Source: Sphingomicrobium arenosum
Lineage (GTDB): Bacteria; Pseudomonadota; Alphaproteobacteria; Sphingomonadales; Sphingomonadaceae
Assembly (NCBI RefSeq): GCF_026157085.1
Contig: NZ_JANPVN010000001.1
Location: 1,736,001-1,800,000, forward strand
Direction of reading: 5' to 3'
Length of the DNA stretch: 64,000 nt
The notes under the pieces were generated by a model. It did no database searches and was not told the DNA's origin. It saw only the letters and a list, made by a program, of their open reading frames with translations. Made by a program: the position numbers and the translations under genes. Below are positions 7,415 through 15,161 of the stretch, piece after piece. The first letter of the stretch is position 1. Each line of letters begins with the position of its first letter.

Positions 7415-8470
7415 GTGGTCAAAATCGCGAGCCTCTATAACCACAAAGGTGGCGTTTCTAAAACAACGACGACGTTCAATCTTGCGCATAAGCTCCATGC
7501 GCGAGGCCATCGCGTCCTAGTCGTCGACGCCGACCCTCAGTGCAATCTTACAGAACTAATGCTTGCACAGCAAATAAGCAGCCTCGATGAGCTTTCTGAG
7601 CAAACCGGTGAAGAGCAAGAGCTGCCTGGAACAACTTTGCTAGAGGCTTTGAAGCCGCGAATCGAAGGCACCTCTTCGGAAGTAGACCTCGAAAAAGTTG
7701 AGCTTTTGCACATCACCGAAGGCCTCAGCCTTCTCCGCGGGGATGTTGCATTAAGCGATATAGAAGACTCGCTTTCCGAAGCGCATAGTCAAAGATTCTC
7801 TGATAAGATCCATGAAAAGAGAACATACGTTGCCATTGGCGACTTCTTGCACCGCATCGCAGAAGCGGAGAATATTGATTTCATTTTGATTGATGTCGGA
7901 CCCAGCTCGGGAGCTATCACTAGGGCATGCTTCTTGGCTTGCGACGCTTTTTTCGTGCCAACCGTTCCTGATCGATTTAACGTACAAGCGCTTGGAACAC
8001 TATCGACCATTTTTGATAGATGGCTCCGTGAGCATAGCCAAATCGTAGAAGATTTTAGGACATTAGGCCTCCCCGTTCGTGACGGTAAGCCAAAGTTTCT
8101 TGGCATTATTGTTCAGAACTTTAAGCGCCTTAGTGGCGAACCCAAGAAGGGTTATAAGTTTTGGATTAACAAACTTCCTGCACGATTCGCGAACAAGCTC
8201 CTTCCAGTGCTGAAGAAACATTCGGCGGAGGGTCGGGACTTATCAAATGGGTTCGATGATGAAAGTTGTGTTGTCGCACGAATCCCCGATTTCGTGAGTC
8301 TAGCTCCTTTGATGCAAGAATTAGGAAAACCTGTCTTTGCTATCGAACAGGCGGATTCCAAAGCTATCGGCCCGCAGTGGCAGGGAAATGTTTGGAAAGA
8401 CAAGGTCGAACGGATGGAGGAGTTCAGCGTAGAGTTCGACAAGCTGGCCGCCTTGTTGGAAGAAGCGTAA
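7415..8470 (+). CDS. ParA/Soj-like P-loop ATPase, low-GC cassette gene 1
   Basis: Member of the ParA/MinD deviant Walker-A ATPases. The motif is NHKGGVSKTTTTFNLA (residues 9-24), with both the signature lysine (Lys11) and the catalytic lysine (Lys16), but Ser where most ParA proteins have Gly (KGGVGKT). DADPQCNLTELML is the A' motif and FILIDVGPSSG (about residue 155) the Walker B. The 351 residues are longer than chromosomal ParA (about 260): there is an insert around residues 55-120 and extra C-terminal sequence. No ParB or parS-like site is nearby, so it is not an ordinary partition gene. GC is visibly lower than the flanking genes and codons are AT-tolerant. The start is GTG with no strong site of its own. 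It probably forms a unit with the next gene. Confidence 0.85.
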   Translation: MVKIASLYNHKGGVSKTTTTFNLAHKLHARGHRVLVVDADPQCNLTELMLAQQISSLDELSEQTGEEQELPGTTLLEALKPRIEGTSSEVDLEKVELLHITEGLSLLRGDVALSDIEDSLSEAHSQRFSDKIHEKRTYVAIGDFLHRIAEAENIDFILIDVGPSSGAITRACFLACDAFFVPTVPDRFNVQALGTLSTIFDRWLREHSQIVEDFRTLGLPVRDGKPKFLGIIVQNFKRLSGEPKKGYKFWINKLPARFANKLLPVLKKHSAEGRDLSNGFDDESCVVARIPDFVSLAPLMQELGKPVFAIEQADSKAIGPQWQGNVWKDKVERMEEFSVEFDKLAALLEEA

Positions 8471-9127
8471 TTGCTAGAATATTATTTTGTCTCGTTCATA
8501 GACATTCTCGGATTTTCCGAGATGGTTCGAAAAGACTGCCATTCGGGAAGTGATGGTCCGAGATATCTTCCGCTGATCACCGAGACACTTAAAGAGGCAC
8601 GTGCGCTAAAGACCGCAGACGCGGTTTCTATTAAGCAATTTTCTGACTCAATCATTATCTCGCAGAAATTTAGCCAAACCCCAGAGGACTTTTCAGCCTT
8701 CTGTAACCTCGTTGGCCAAGTACAAGCGCGATTCCTATTCAGAGGAATTATGTGCAGAGGCGGCGTCGCGTTCGGAAAGCACAGCGAGGAAGATGATATC
8801 ATTTTTAGCCAAGCGCTCGTCGTGGCGTACGGTATCGAATCTAAGATATCTCAGAATCCTAGGATATTGGTCTCAAACGAGCTTGCCGAATTATTCAATC
8901 TTAATACGACCGGCTTCTGCCGCGATAAAGATGGCATGTATTTCGTAGATTTTTCGTCGCATTTCGAAGCTACCAATATACGCGCTGTGGTGGATCATGT
9001 TCTTACTGAATCGCCACTATACAACCATGTGGCAGCGTCGAAGTCTCGCTGGCTTGTCGATTACCTAGGAAAAGTTTTTCCTGATGAAGTGGGCGGACTG
9101 GCAGCGGAGATTGAATTCTTCGCGTAA
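8471..9127 (+). CDS. class III nucleotidyl-cyclase-like protein, low-GC cassette gene 2
   Basis: Uncharacterised 218-residue protein. The layout resembles a stand-alone class III cyclase domain: SFIDILGFSEMV (Asp11) matches the first metal-binding aspartate strand, KQFSDSIIIS (Asp59) the second, 48 residues later, and FRGIMCRGGVAFG followed by FSQALVVAYGIES (about 90-124) matches the usual Gly-rich hairpin and GxAxxxAxxLE helix. Both metal aspartates are kept, so it could be active, but the substrate-specifying residues do not obviously match adenylate or guanylate cyclases. The start is TTG directly after the TAA of the ATPase gene, with GGAAGAAG 5-6 nt before it. Low GC is shared with the ATPase gene. 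The fold is inferred from motifs only. Confidence 0.72.
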   Translation: MLEYYFVSFIDILGFSEMVRKDCHSGSDGPRYLPLITETLKEARALKTADAVSIKQFSDSIIISQKFSQTPEDFSAFCNLVGQVQARFLFRGIMCRGGVAFGKHSEEDDIIFSQALVVAYGIESKISQNPRILVSNELAELFNLNTTGFCRDKDGMYFVDFSSHFEATNIRAVVDHVLTESPLYNHVAASKSRWLVDYLGKVFPDEVGGLAAEIEFFA

Positions 9128-9263
9128 GATTACGATTCTTCTCTTTCTGGCAAAATGCAGCCGCTCGGCGGCTTATCGACTCACCTCACCCCATTGCGCG
9201 CAACGCCGCGCCCCTCTCGCCCATTGGTCCGTCAACGAAACGAACCATAGAGGAGCGATCATC

Positions 9264-9485
9264 ATGGCCGACAATATCTGGTGCACCCCCCACGCCGACG
9301 GCTGGCAGGTCAAGCGCGCGGGCGGGGAACGCGCCTCCAGCCTCCACGAGACGCAGGCCGAGGCCTGGGACGAAGCCCGCCGCATGGGCCGCGCCGACAA
9401 GGTCGAGGTCTTTCTTCAGGGCGAAGACGGCCAGATCCGCGAACGCCACAGCTACGGCAACGACCCCGAACGCTTCCCGGGCTAA
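9264..9485 (+). CDS. DUF2188 small protein
   Basis: A 73-residue protein beginning MADNIWCTPHADGWQVKRAG, with a repeated-strand pattern typical of DUF2188: W-V-x-P-x-x-x-G-W-x-V-K-x-x-G-x-x-R-A then TQAEAWDEARRMGR and a hydrophilic tail IRERHSYGNDPERFPG. Function of the family is unknown. AGGAG lies 8 nt before the ATG. GC is back at the level of the host chromosome, so it marks the right edge of the low-GC cassette. Confidence 0.85.
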   Translation: MADNIWCTPHADGWQVKRAGGERASSLHETQAEAWDEARRMGRADKVEVFLQGEDGQIRERHSYGNDPERFPG

Positions 9486-9507
9486 GACAAAAGACTGGCA
9501 GGGCGCG

Positions 9508-10863
9508 CTAGAGGCCCGACGCCTCCGCCTCGGCATCCTGCGAAATGGCCGCCGGCGACACTTTCGCTACGCTGTCTCGATCGCGATCGACCCGAGGTGC
9601 GCGCGCCTGCCACGCTTTCAGATGCTGGCCGATGTCGTTGTAGAAATCGGCCACCGCAGCCTCTAGCGCGTCGATGAAGGGTTTTTGCGACCCGAAGCGG
9701 GCGCCGACGTCGGTCACCTCGATCACATCGAAGCCCCAGCATTGCATCTTGCCTTTGCCCTCGTCGATCAGCGCGGGGTCATTGCGCCACGTCTCGACCG
9801 TCTCCTGCGTTGCAGGCGAGGTCGTCGGCCACTTGCACCGCACGTGTACGTCATCGACACCTTTCTCGGGCAATTGCTTCATCAACCAGTTGAGCCGCGC
9901 CGTGTTGCGCACCCGGTCGCCCGGCGCCGCCAGCGACATCGACACCTGGATATTGCGCGTCAGCAAATCGGCGACGACGTCGATGTCCGCCGCCGCGTCG
10001 GGCACCACTAACGTGACCGCGAGCTGGTGATCCTCGAGGATGCCGCGCACATCGTCCTCGAACCGCTTGGCGGGATCGCTCGCTGCTGCCCGGCTCAATC
10101 GCTGCGTCACCTCGCATTTGAGCTGGCGTGACAGGATGAGGCACAGGTCGCGGCACTCCTGCTGCCACGCCTCGGCGGCTTCCTCGACCGCGCCGCTACG
10201 CGTCAACCGCCCGCCAGCTTGCACGTTTTGCACCAGCGACGTCCAACTCGACGGCATCCGGTCGAACCCACGCACCCCCGCGCTCTCATGCGTGATAAAC
10301 CGCTTGAACTCACTCAGCAGCAGCGCCTGATCCTCATCGACCACCTCGCCATTCTCGGTCAGCAGTTCTGCTTCGGTAAGGATGTGCATCCACGACCAAT
10401 GATATAGCTCGACCCCCTTGGTAGAACCGATATCCTTGGCGATCGGATGATGCTGCGGAAAGGCGCTGAACTGGTTCGAGATGGTGATGACCGCGTCGAT
10501 CTTGTTCTTCTTGGCAAGCTGGAGGTAGCGCTTCACCTGTTCGGCGGTCAGCTCGGATTTGCCGACTTTTGCTTCGACCAGCGCGGTCCACTTGCGCCGC
10601 CCTGTATCGAGCACGATCAGCCCGTCAGGGCGGCCCAGGTCAGGCTCGCGCGGCCCGCAATCGAACGTGATCTCTGTCCAGGTGCCGATCCGCGACGTTT
10701 TGCCCGCGCGTTGGCCGACACTGCTCAAGAGCCGCGTGCCGAACTCGCGCACCGCGGTCATCGTTGCGAGGAAAATGGATGTCGTCCGCCCCTCCTTCGA
10801 GGTCTCGGACAGGATCGGAAACAGGCGCGCGCGCTCGCCTGACTTGACACACTCGGGCTTCAT
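9508..10863 (-). CDS. RecB-like PD-(D/E)XK nuclease-fold protein
   Basis: A 451-residue protein of unknown function. Near residues 76-113 it reads REPDLGRPDGLIVLD, then WTALVEAKVGKSELTAEQVKRYLQ. This is the core of a PD-(D/E)XK nuclease: Asp80, Glu97-Ala-Lys99 and a QxxxY motif (Gln109, Tyr113) as in the RecB branch. The remaining C-terminal 300 residues have no recognised motif and may bind substrate. The start is the ATG at 10863 with GGGGGAA ahead of it; an upstream TTG would swallow that site. It points toward the DUF2188 gene and the ParA/cyclase cassette, a setting that suggests a mobile or defence role, but no partner methylase or helicase is present. Confidence 0.75.
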   Translation of the reverse strand: MKPECVKSGERARLFPILSETSKEGRTTSIFLATMTAVREFGTRLLSSVGQRAGKTSRIGTWTEITFDCGPREPDLGRPDGLIVLDTGRRKWTALVEAKVGKSELTAEQVKRYLQLAKKNKIDAVITISNQFSAFPQHHPIAKDIGSTKGVELYHWSWMHILTEAELLTENGEVVDEDQALLLSEFKRFITHESAGVRGFDRMPSSWTSLVQNVQAGGRLTRSGAVEEAAEAWQQECRDLCLILSRQLKCEVTQRLSRAAASDPAKRFEDDVRGILEDHQLAVTLVVPDAAADIDVVADLLTRNIQVSMSLAAPGDRVRNTARLNWLMKQLPEKGVDDVHVRCKWPTTSPATQETVETWRNDPALIDEGKGKMQCWGFDVIEVTDVGARFGSQKPFIDALEAAVADFYNDIGQHLKAWQARAPRVDRDRDSVAKVSPAAISQDAEAEASGL

Positions 10864-11094
10864 CACTTCCCCCAACTATTCCTTACCGAGCCGGAACAGT
10901 CTTCCCGATCAAGCTGGCAAAGTAAACTGGGTTAGTCATCGCTGTCCTACACGCGCCCTGTCTGTCATGGTGCGCATATGCCCGATCGCGCCCTCGTCCC
11001 GACGCTTCGCGACAGGCTCGATGCGGCCCCTCTCGGGCACCCCCCGACCCACCGTCAACTTTCTCAACTTGCAGAGGGGAAAACGTCCTACAGC

Positions 11095-11376
11095 CTACCG
11101 CCCCGCAACGCCCTCCGCCGCGCGCAACTCGTTCCATTCGGCCAGCCGCGTCGGCCCCTCGTGCCGCCCGCCCGCAAAGCCCCACCACAGCCCCAGCAGC
11201 ATCGCCGCCGCGACCACCACGATCACCGCCCAGGCCAGCCGGTCGCCCGCCTCGCGCGGGCCCGGCGGCGGGCGCCAGCCCTCGCGCTCCAGCTGCCGCA
11301 TCGCCTCGTCGCGCGCATGCTCGCCGATCCAGTCCCACAACGCCCCACCGGGCCCGATTTGCTCTTGTCGTGCCAT
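11095..11376 (-). CDS. small single-span membrane protein (hypothetical)
   Basis: Putative 93-residue protein starting MARQEQIGPGGALWDWIGEH. It has a basic, Arg-rich middle and one hydrophobic span (LAWAVIVVVAAAMLLGLWWGF, about residues 48-68), then a short hydrophilic tail. I use the ATG at 11376; no clear ribosome-binding site is visible, and an upstream TTG at 11397 is possible. The composition is protein-like, with a DUF-style amphipathic helix before the span, but no family was recognised. It could still be a chance frame in GC-rich DNA. Confidence 0.5.
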   Translation of the reverse strand: MARQEQIGPGGALWDWIGEHARDEAMRQLEREGWRPPPGPREAGDRLAWAVIVVVAAAMLLGLWWGFAGGRHEGPTRLAEWNELRAAEGVAGR

Positions 11377-11599
11377 GGGTGCATGGTTGACCACCAAGGT
11401 TCACGAGCCCTTGGCAAACAGGGTTAAGGCGAATGCAGCCGCGCCTGTCCGCTCGGGACACACGCCGATGCTGCCAATGGCCATGGTTAACGCGGCGCGG
11501 TGCGGCACCGTCTATTCTATTTACCGCGCGTTAAACGGAGTGAATTAAACGCAGAATTGAACCCAGCCATGACCGTTCGCTTCCGGGGGGAAAAGCGCC

Positions 11600-11767
11600 A
11601 TGTCCATGTCGACCTATATGCTCATCATTCTCGTCATCGGCCCGATGTTGCTCGCACTCGCCGACCTGTTCGGGCTCCTGCCGCGCCGCCAGCGCCGCCG
11701 CGGTCCCGAGGCCAACGACAACCACCCGCGCGTCCGCTTCGCCCTGCCCTTTCGCCAGCGCCGCTAG
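11600..11767 (+). CDS. small membrane protein, 55 residues (hypothetical)
   Basis: Reads MSMSTYMLIILVIGPMLLAL, then ADLFGLLPRRQRRRGPEAND and a short basic tail ending FALPFRQRR. One hydrophobic N-terminal span followed by a positively charged tail predicts an N-out/C-in inner-membrane miniprotein. GGGGGGAAAAG lies before the ATG. Its stop TAG shares the palindrome CTAG with the stop of the convergent L7/L12-like gene. No family recognised. Confidence 0.6.
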   Translation: MSMSTYMLIILVIGPMLLALADLFGLLPRRQRRRGPEANDNHPRVRFALPFRQRR

Positions 11768-12066
11768 CGCTCGATCGGATCCCCCGGCCGCGGCGCCTTT
11801 CGCCGGGCGTCATAGGCATCGACAAAGGCCTTGGCCTCCTTCAGCCCGCAGCCGGTGTCGATCCGCACCGTGCGGATCGCCCCGATCGTCTCGCCGCGCC
11901 GCAGCTGCTCCTCCATCGTCCGGCGCGCCGCCGGCGTGATGTCGCCGGGAATGCGCGCCGGCGCCGTCCGGTCCACCCCGGCAGGGTCGCCCGCCACCAT
12001 GCTGCGCCGCCCGAGGTAGAAACCCAGCACCACGCTCGCCAGCATCAGGAAAATCGTCTTCAACAT
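11764..12066 (-). CDS. membrane-anchored protein with ribosomal L7/L12 C-terminal-like domain
   Basis: A 100-residue protein. The N-terminus MLKTIFLMLASVVLGFYLG is a membrane anchor or uncleaved signal. The C-terminal part, RRGETIGAIRTVRIDTGCGL-KEAKAFVDAY, matches the helix-loop pattern of the L7/L12 C-terminal domain (GxxIxAIKxxRxxTGxGLKEAKxxV). Such domains occur outside the ribosome in small proteins of unknown function. I chose ATG 12066 because GAAGGGGCGG precedes it; a longer Arg-rich extension in frame is not protein-like. Confidence 0.75.
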   Translation of the reverse strand: MLKTIFLMLASVVLGFYLGRRSMVAGDPAGVDRTAPARIPGDITPAARRTMEEQLRRGETIGAIRTVRIDTGCGLKEAKAFVDAYDARRKAPRPGDPIER

Positions 12067-12115
12067 CGCCCGCCCCTTCAGCCCCTGCTTGCTGCGGAGT
12101 CTAGCGGGGATGCGC

Positions 12116-12928
12116 TCACGCCGCCAGCGCGCCCGTCCGCCCGAGCCCCTGCCGCTTGCCCGCCTGCCAGCCGAGCCAGCTCGACGCCGCACCGATCGCG
12201 AAGCCAATGCCGATCATGGTCGCGGTCGGCACCAGCGCCAACGCGCGCACCAGCCCGCCGCCAAAACCGCTCCCCACGCCCGCACCGTAATAGAGAGCAG
12301 CCATCAACAGCATCTGCGCACCGATGAACCCCGCGGCGACGAGGAAGGCGTTGGAGCGAGCGCGGGCCCGCCACCACAGCGCCAGCGCCAGCAGGACCAT
12401 CAGCGCATCGCTGACAAGGATGCCGACCATCGCCTGGCCGACATGCTGCGGCCCCTCGATGAGGAACCCCGGCACGTGCAGGTTGAGCGCGCGTCCTGCC
12501 GGGCTCTCGAACAGGATCATCGGCGTGCCGAGCATATAGGCCGCATGCGACCACACCTTCCGCCGCTGGCTGAGCGCACGATAGTAGAGCGTGACATAGG
12601 CCGCCGCGGCGATGCCGAGTCCGAACAGGAAGGCGGGGCCGTAGGTCGGCAGGAGGAAACCTTCGCCCGCGTCATAGGCCTTGGCATTGATCGCCTCGAC
12701 CGCGAACAGCCCGGCGATGAGGAAAGGGAAAAGCGTCAGGCTCGCCTTGCCCGCCATGCGATGCCAGCCCCACGACTTGCGATGCGCGGTCCAGCTCTGC
12801 GTCGCCACGAGGATCACCCACAGGCTCGACACGAGGCCATGGAAATGATGCTCCCAGCGCGCACTCGAAGCGACCGACCAATAGCTCGGCCAAAAACCGA
12901 TGAGGATCACTCCCATGCAGGCCAGCAC
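12116..12928 (-). CDS. polytopic membrane protein, probably truncated by a nonsense codon
   Basis: About seven hydrophobic segments in 270 residues, including FWPSYWSVASSARWEHHFHG, VSSLWVILVATQSW and repeated Ala/Leu-rich helices. It resembles uncharacterised sphingomonad membrane proteins; no function is known to me. The open frame starts at a GTG (12928) with no good ribosome-binding site. Directly upstream in the same frame is ATG (12955) preceded by AAGGGGGA, giving MPYRHAHW and then TGA at 12931-12929. Changing that TGA to TGG would restore a continuous 279-residue protein. So this copy either is a recent pseudogene, restarts at the GTG after the stop, or contains a sequencing error. Confidence 0.65.
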   Translation of the reverse strand: MLACMGVILIGFWPSYWSVASSARWEHHFHGLVSSLWVILVATQSWTAHRKSWGWHRMAGKASLTLFPFLIAGLFAVEAINAKAYDAGEGFLLPTYGPAFLFGLGIAAAAYVTLYYRALSQRRKVWSHAAYMLGTPMILFESPAGRALNLHVPGFLIEGPQHVGQAMVGILVSDALMVLLALALWWRARARSNAFLVAAGFIGAQMLLMAALYYGAGVGSGFGGGLVRALALVPTATMIGIGFAIGAASSWLGWQAGKRQGLGRTGALAA

Positions 12929-13002
12929 TCACCAATGCGCGTGACGATAAGGCATGATGTCCCCCTTCATCCAATCAGGACAAGGGTTAATATAAGTTGT
13001 CT

Positions 13003-13788
13003 TTAGTGGCGAGGCCCGGTGCCTTGATCGTCATGCTCGATCGGGCCGATCAGGCCGAAATCCTCTTCGAGCGGCGGATGGCCAAGCGCGGGCCAGTCGA
13101 CAGCCTCTTCGGGCACCTTCGTGTCGGGCAAGCGGTCCAAGAGGTCGCGGATCAGCGTCAGTCGGCCCTGCTTCTGATCGTTGAAATCGACCACCGTCCA
13201 CGGCGCATGGTCGCGATGCGTCTTGGCGAACATCGCCTCGCGCGCGGCGGTATAGTCGGCATAACGCGTGCGCGCGGCGACATCGATCGGCGACAGCTTC
13301 CAGCGCTTCAACGGGTCGGCGAGCCGCTCGGCAAAGCGCTCCTCCTGCTTCTCTTGGCTGGCCGACAGCCAATATTTGAACAGGCGGATACCGTCCTCGA
13401 CGAGCATCTTCTCGAAGCGTGGGACGGCGTCGAGGAAGGCATCGACCTGTTCCTCGCTGGCAAAGCCCATCACCCGCTCGACCCCGGCGCGATTGTACCA
13501 GCTGCGGTCGAACAGCACGATCTCGCCGGCGCTGGGAAGGTGCGCGACGTAGCGCTGGAAATACCATTGGCTGCGCTCGTCCTCCGACGGCTTGCCGAGC
13601 GCGACGACACGGCACTGGCGCGGATTGATGTGACGGCTGATGGCGCGGATCGTGCCGCCCTTGCCCGCCGTGTCGCGCCCCTCGAGCAGCACGACGATGC
13701 GCTCGCCCGTGGCGGCGGCCCAATGCGCCATCTGCACGAGCTCATGCTCGAGCGGTTCGAGCGCGCGGCGATACTCCTTCCCCTTCAT
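13003..13788 (-). CDS. ppk2: polyphosphate kinase 2 (PPK2 family)
   Basis: Transfers phosphate between polyphosphate and nucleotides (GDP/ADP, or AMP depending on the subclass). At 261 residues it is a single-domain PPK2. The Walker A is LLEGRDTAGKGGTIRAI (about 34-50), the lid region SRHINPRQCRVVALGKPSEDE follows, and the Walker B is VLFDRSWYNRAGVERVMG (about 91-108). KYWLSASQEKQEERFAER and WKLSPIDVAARTRYADYT are also typical. The gene stands alone, with no ppk1 or ppx in view. Subclass (NDP versus NMP kinase) cannot be fixed by eye. Confidence 0.93.
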   Translation of the reverse strand: MKGKEYRRALEPLEHELVQMAHWAAATGERIVVLLEGRDTAGKGGTIRAISRHINPRQCRVVALGKPSEDERSQWYFQRYVAHLPSAGEIVLFDRSWYNRAGVERVMGFASEEQVDAFLDAVPRFEKMLVEDGIRLFKYWLSASQEKQEERFAERLADPLKRWKLSPIDVAARTRYADYTAAREAMFAKTHRDHAPWTVVDFNDQKQGRLTLIRDLLDRLPDTKVPEEAVDWPALGHPPLEEDFGLIGPIEHDDQGTGPRH

Positions 13789-13870
13789 CGCGCCAGCCTA
13801 GGCTCGCGGCCCCACATTGCAACAGGCGCTCTTTCGTGTATCAGTCAAACAATACACCTAGGAGAAACGC

Positions 13871-14380
13871 ATGTCGCTTACCCTTCTGCCCGCCGTCGCC
13901 CTGGCGCTCGCCGCTGCCCCGATGCCCGAGGGAGACGCGCTCACCAGCACGATCGAAACGCTCGACGCCAAATTGTTCTGGAACGCCTTCGAGGGCTGCG
14001 ACCCCGATGCGGTCGCGCCACTGATCGATGCGGACTATCGCATGGTCCATGATCTCGTCGGTATCGCCGCCGACAATCGCGAGGACTTCATCGCGGGCAT
14101 GCGCCGCAACTGCGAAGGTCGCGCGCCGGGGAGCGCCAATGCAGGCTATAAGAACCGCCGCCTCCTTACCCCGGGATCACGCACCATCACGCCCCTCGGC
14201 GACTGGGGCGCGCTCGAGGAGGCGCACCACCAATTCTACGAACGTCACGACGGCGAGTGGCAGTTGACGGGGGGCGGGCGCTACCTGCACATCTGGCGCT
14301 GGACCGGCGACACGTTCGTGCTCAACGAGACGCTGAGCCTCGATCACGGTCCCGCGCCCGCCTATCCGCCGCAGGAGTAG
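13871..14380 (+). CDS. exported NTF2-like (DUF4440) protein
   Basis: A 169-residue protein. MSLTLLPAVALALAAAPMPE is a signal peptide. The mature part has an NTF2-like pattern: LDAKLFWNAFEGCDPDAVAP, then DADYRMVHDLVGIAADNRED, and a strand run ending in HIWRWTGDTFVLNETLSLDH. The family includes lumazine-binding-like and ketosteroid-isomerase-like proteins; no catalytic residues can be assigned. AGGAG lies 6 nt before the ATG. The next gene starts 3 bp after its stop, so the two are one transcript. Confidence 0.8.
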   Translation: MSLTLLPAVALALAAAPMPEGDALTSTIETLDAKLFWNAFEGCDPDAVAPLIDADYRMVHDLVGIAADNREDFIAGMRRNCEGRAPGSANAGYKNRRLLTPGSRTITPLGDWGALEEAHHQFYERHDGEWQLTGGGRYLHIWRWTGDTFVLNETLSLDHGPAPAYPPQE

Positions 14381-14383
14381 CAG

Positions 14384-14908
14384 ATGCCGATCACCGCCCC
14401 CGCCTTGGGCCTCGCCCTCGTCCTCGCGCAGCCGACCGATTGGCCGACCGGGCCGATCATCGATGATTTCGGCCCGCATGCGGCCGTCGAGGGCGCGGCG
14501 CCGCTGCCGCCGGGCCTCATCCTCGCCCATGCGTTCGACAGCGCCGAGCTGGCCGAGGATCATCGCAATCGCACGTTGGGAAGTGTCGCGCGCTTCATCA
14601 ACATGCATGGCGCCGCCGGCGTGCCCGCCGCCGATATCCGACCCGCCGTGGTGATCCACGGCGCGGCGGTCTTCTCGGTCGTGTCGGACGCGCGTTTCGA
14701 GGCGCAGCACGGCCATGAGGCGAACCCCAATCGCGCATTGGTCGAGGCGCTGCTCGGCGCGGGGACGCGGATCATCGTCTGCGGCCAGTCGGCAGCGGCG
14801 CAGGATGTCGATACGTCCGACCTCATGCCGGGGGTGGAGATGGCGCTGTCGGCGATGACCGCCCATGCACTGCTGCAACGCGAGGGCTACACGCTCAATC
14901 CCTTCTGA
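14384..14908 (+). CDS. exported DsrE-like protein
   Basis: A 174-residue protein with a short hydrophobic N-terminus (MPITAPALGLALVLAQPTDW) that acts as a signal. The middle and C-terminal part fit the DsrE/DsrF-like fold: a loop with RFINMHGAAGVPAADIRPAV, then VVIHGAAVFSVVSD and LGAGTRIIVCGQSAAAQDVD, with one cysteine (in IIVCGQS) at the position where DsrE-type proteins carry a reactive cysteine. Periplasmic DsrE-like proteins are common but uncharacterised. Forms an operon with the NTF2-like gene upstream. Confidence 0.8.
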   Translation: MPITAPALGLALVLAQPTDWPTGPIIDDFGPHAAVEGAAPLPPGLILAHAFDSAELAEDHRNRTLGSVARFINMHGAAGVPAADIRPAVVIHGAAVFSVVSDARFEAQHGHEANPNRALVEALLGAGTRIIVCGQSAAAQDVDTSDLMPGVEMALSAMTAHALLQREGYTLNPF

Positions 14909-14997
14909 TCAGCAGTCCATTTGACTCGCATTATTCGCGAAATGTTCATCATTTTGTGTTTACAGGAGAGTCAGCAAGACGAGAGGAGACCGGACCC

Positions 14998-15153
14998 ATG
15001 AAGACGACTGCCACTGCCAGCCTGATCGCCGGAAGCGTCGCCTTCGTCCTGACCCGCGTCCTGCGCAGCGCGCTCGCGGCCCCGGATGCCCCGACCCGCT
15101 TTGCCGATGCCGAGGAAAGCCCTCACGTCCGCGCCGCCCGCGTGGTCGCCTGA
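14998..15153 (+). CDS. small hypothetical protein, 51 residues
   Basis: Reads MKTTATASLIAGSVAFVLTR followed by a short, Ala-rich tail ending ESPHVRAARVVA. One weakly hydrophobic N-terminal segment suggests a membrane anchor or signal. GAGAGGAG lies about 9 nt before the ATG, which supports translation. It runs convergently into the SNase-like gene with 8 bp between the stops. No family recognised. Confidence 0.55.
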   Translation: MKTTATASLIAGSVAFVLTRVLRSALAAPDAPTRFADAEESPHVRAARVVA

Positions 15154-15161
15154 AGCCGCGC

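Noticed and set aside
7415..8470. Reading the ParA-like gene as a chromosome or plasmid partition gene
   Set aside because: No ParB gene or parS-type repeats are near, and the protein is about 90 residues longer than partition ParA with an unusual Walker A.
10864..11094. Possible small gene between the PD-(D/E)XK gene and the next membrane protein
   Set aside because: Frames here are short, have no ribosome-binding site and no protein-like composition.
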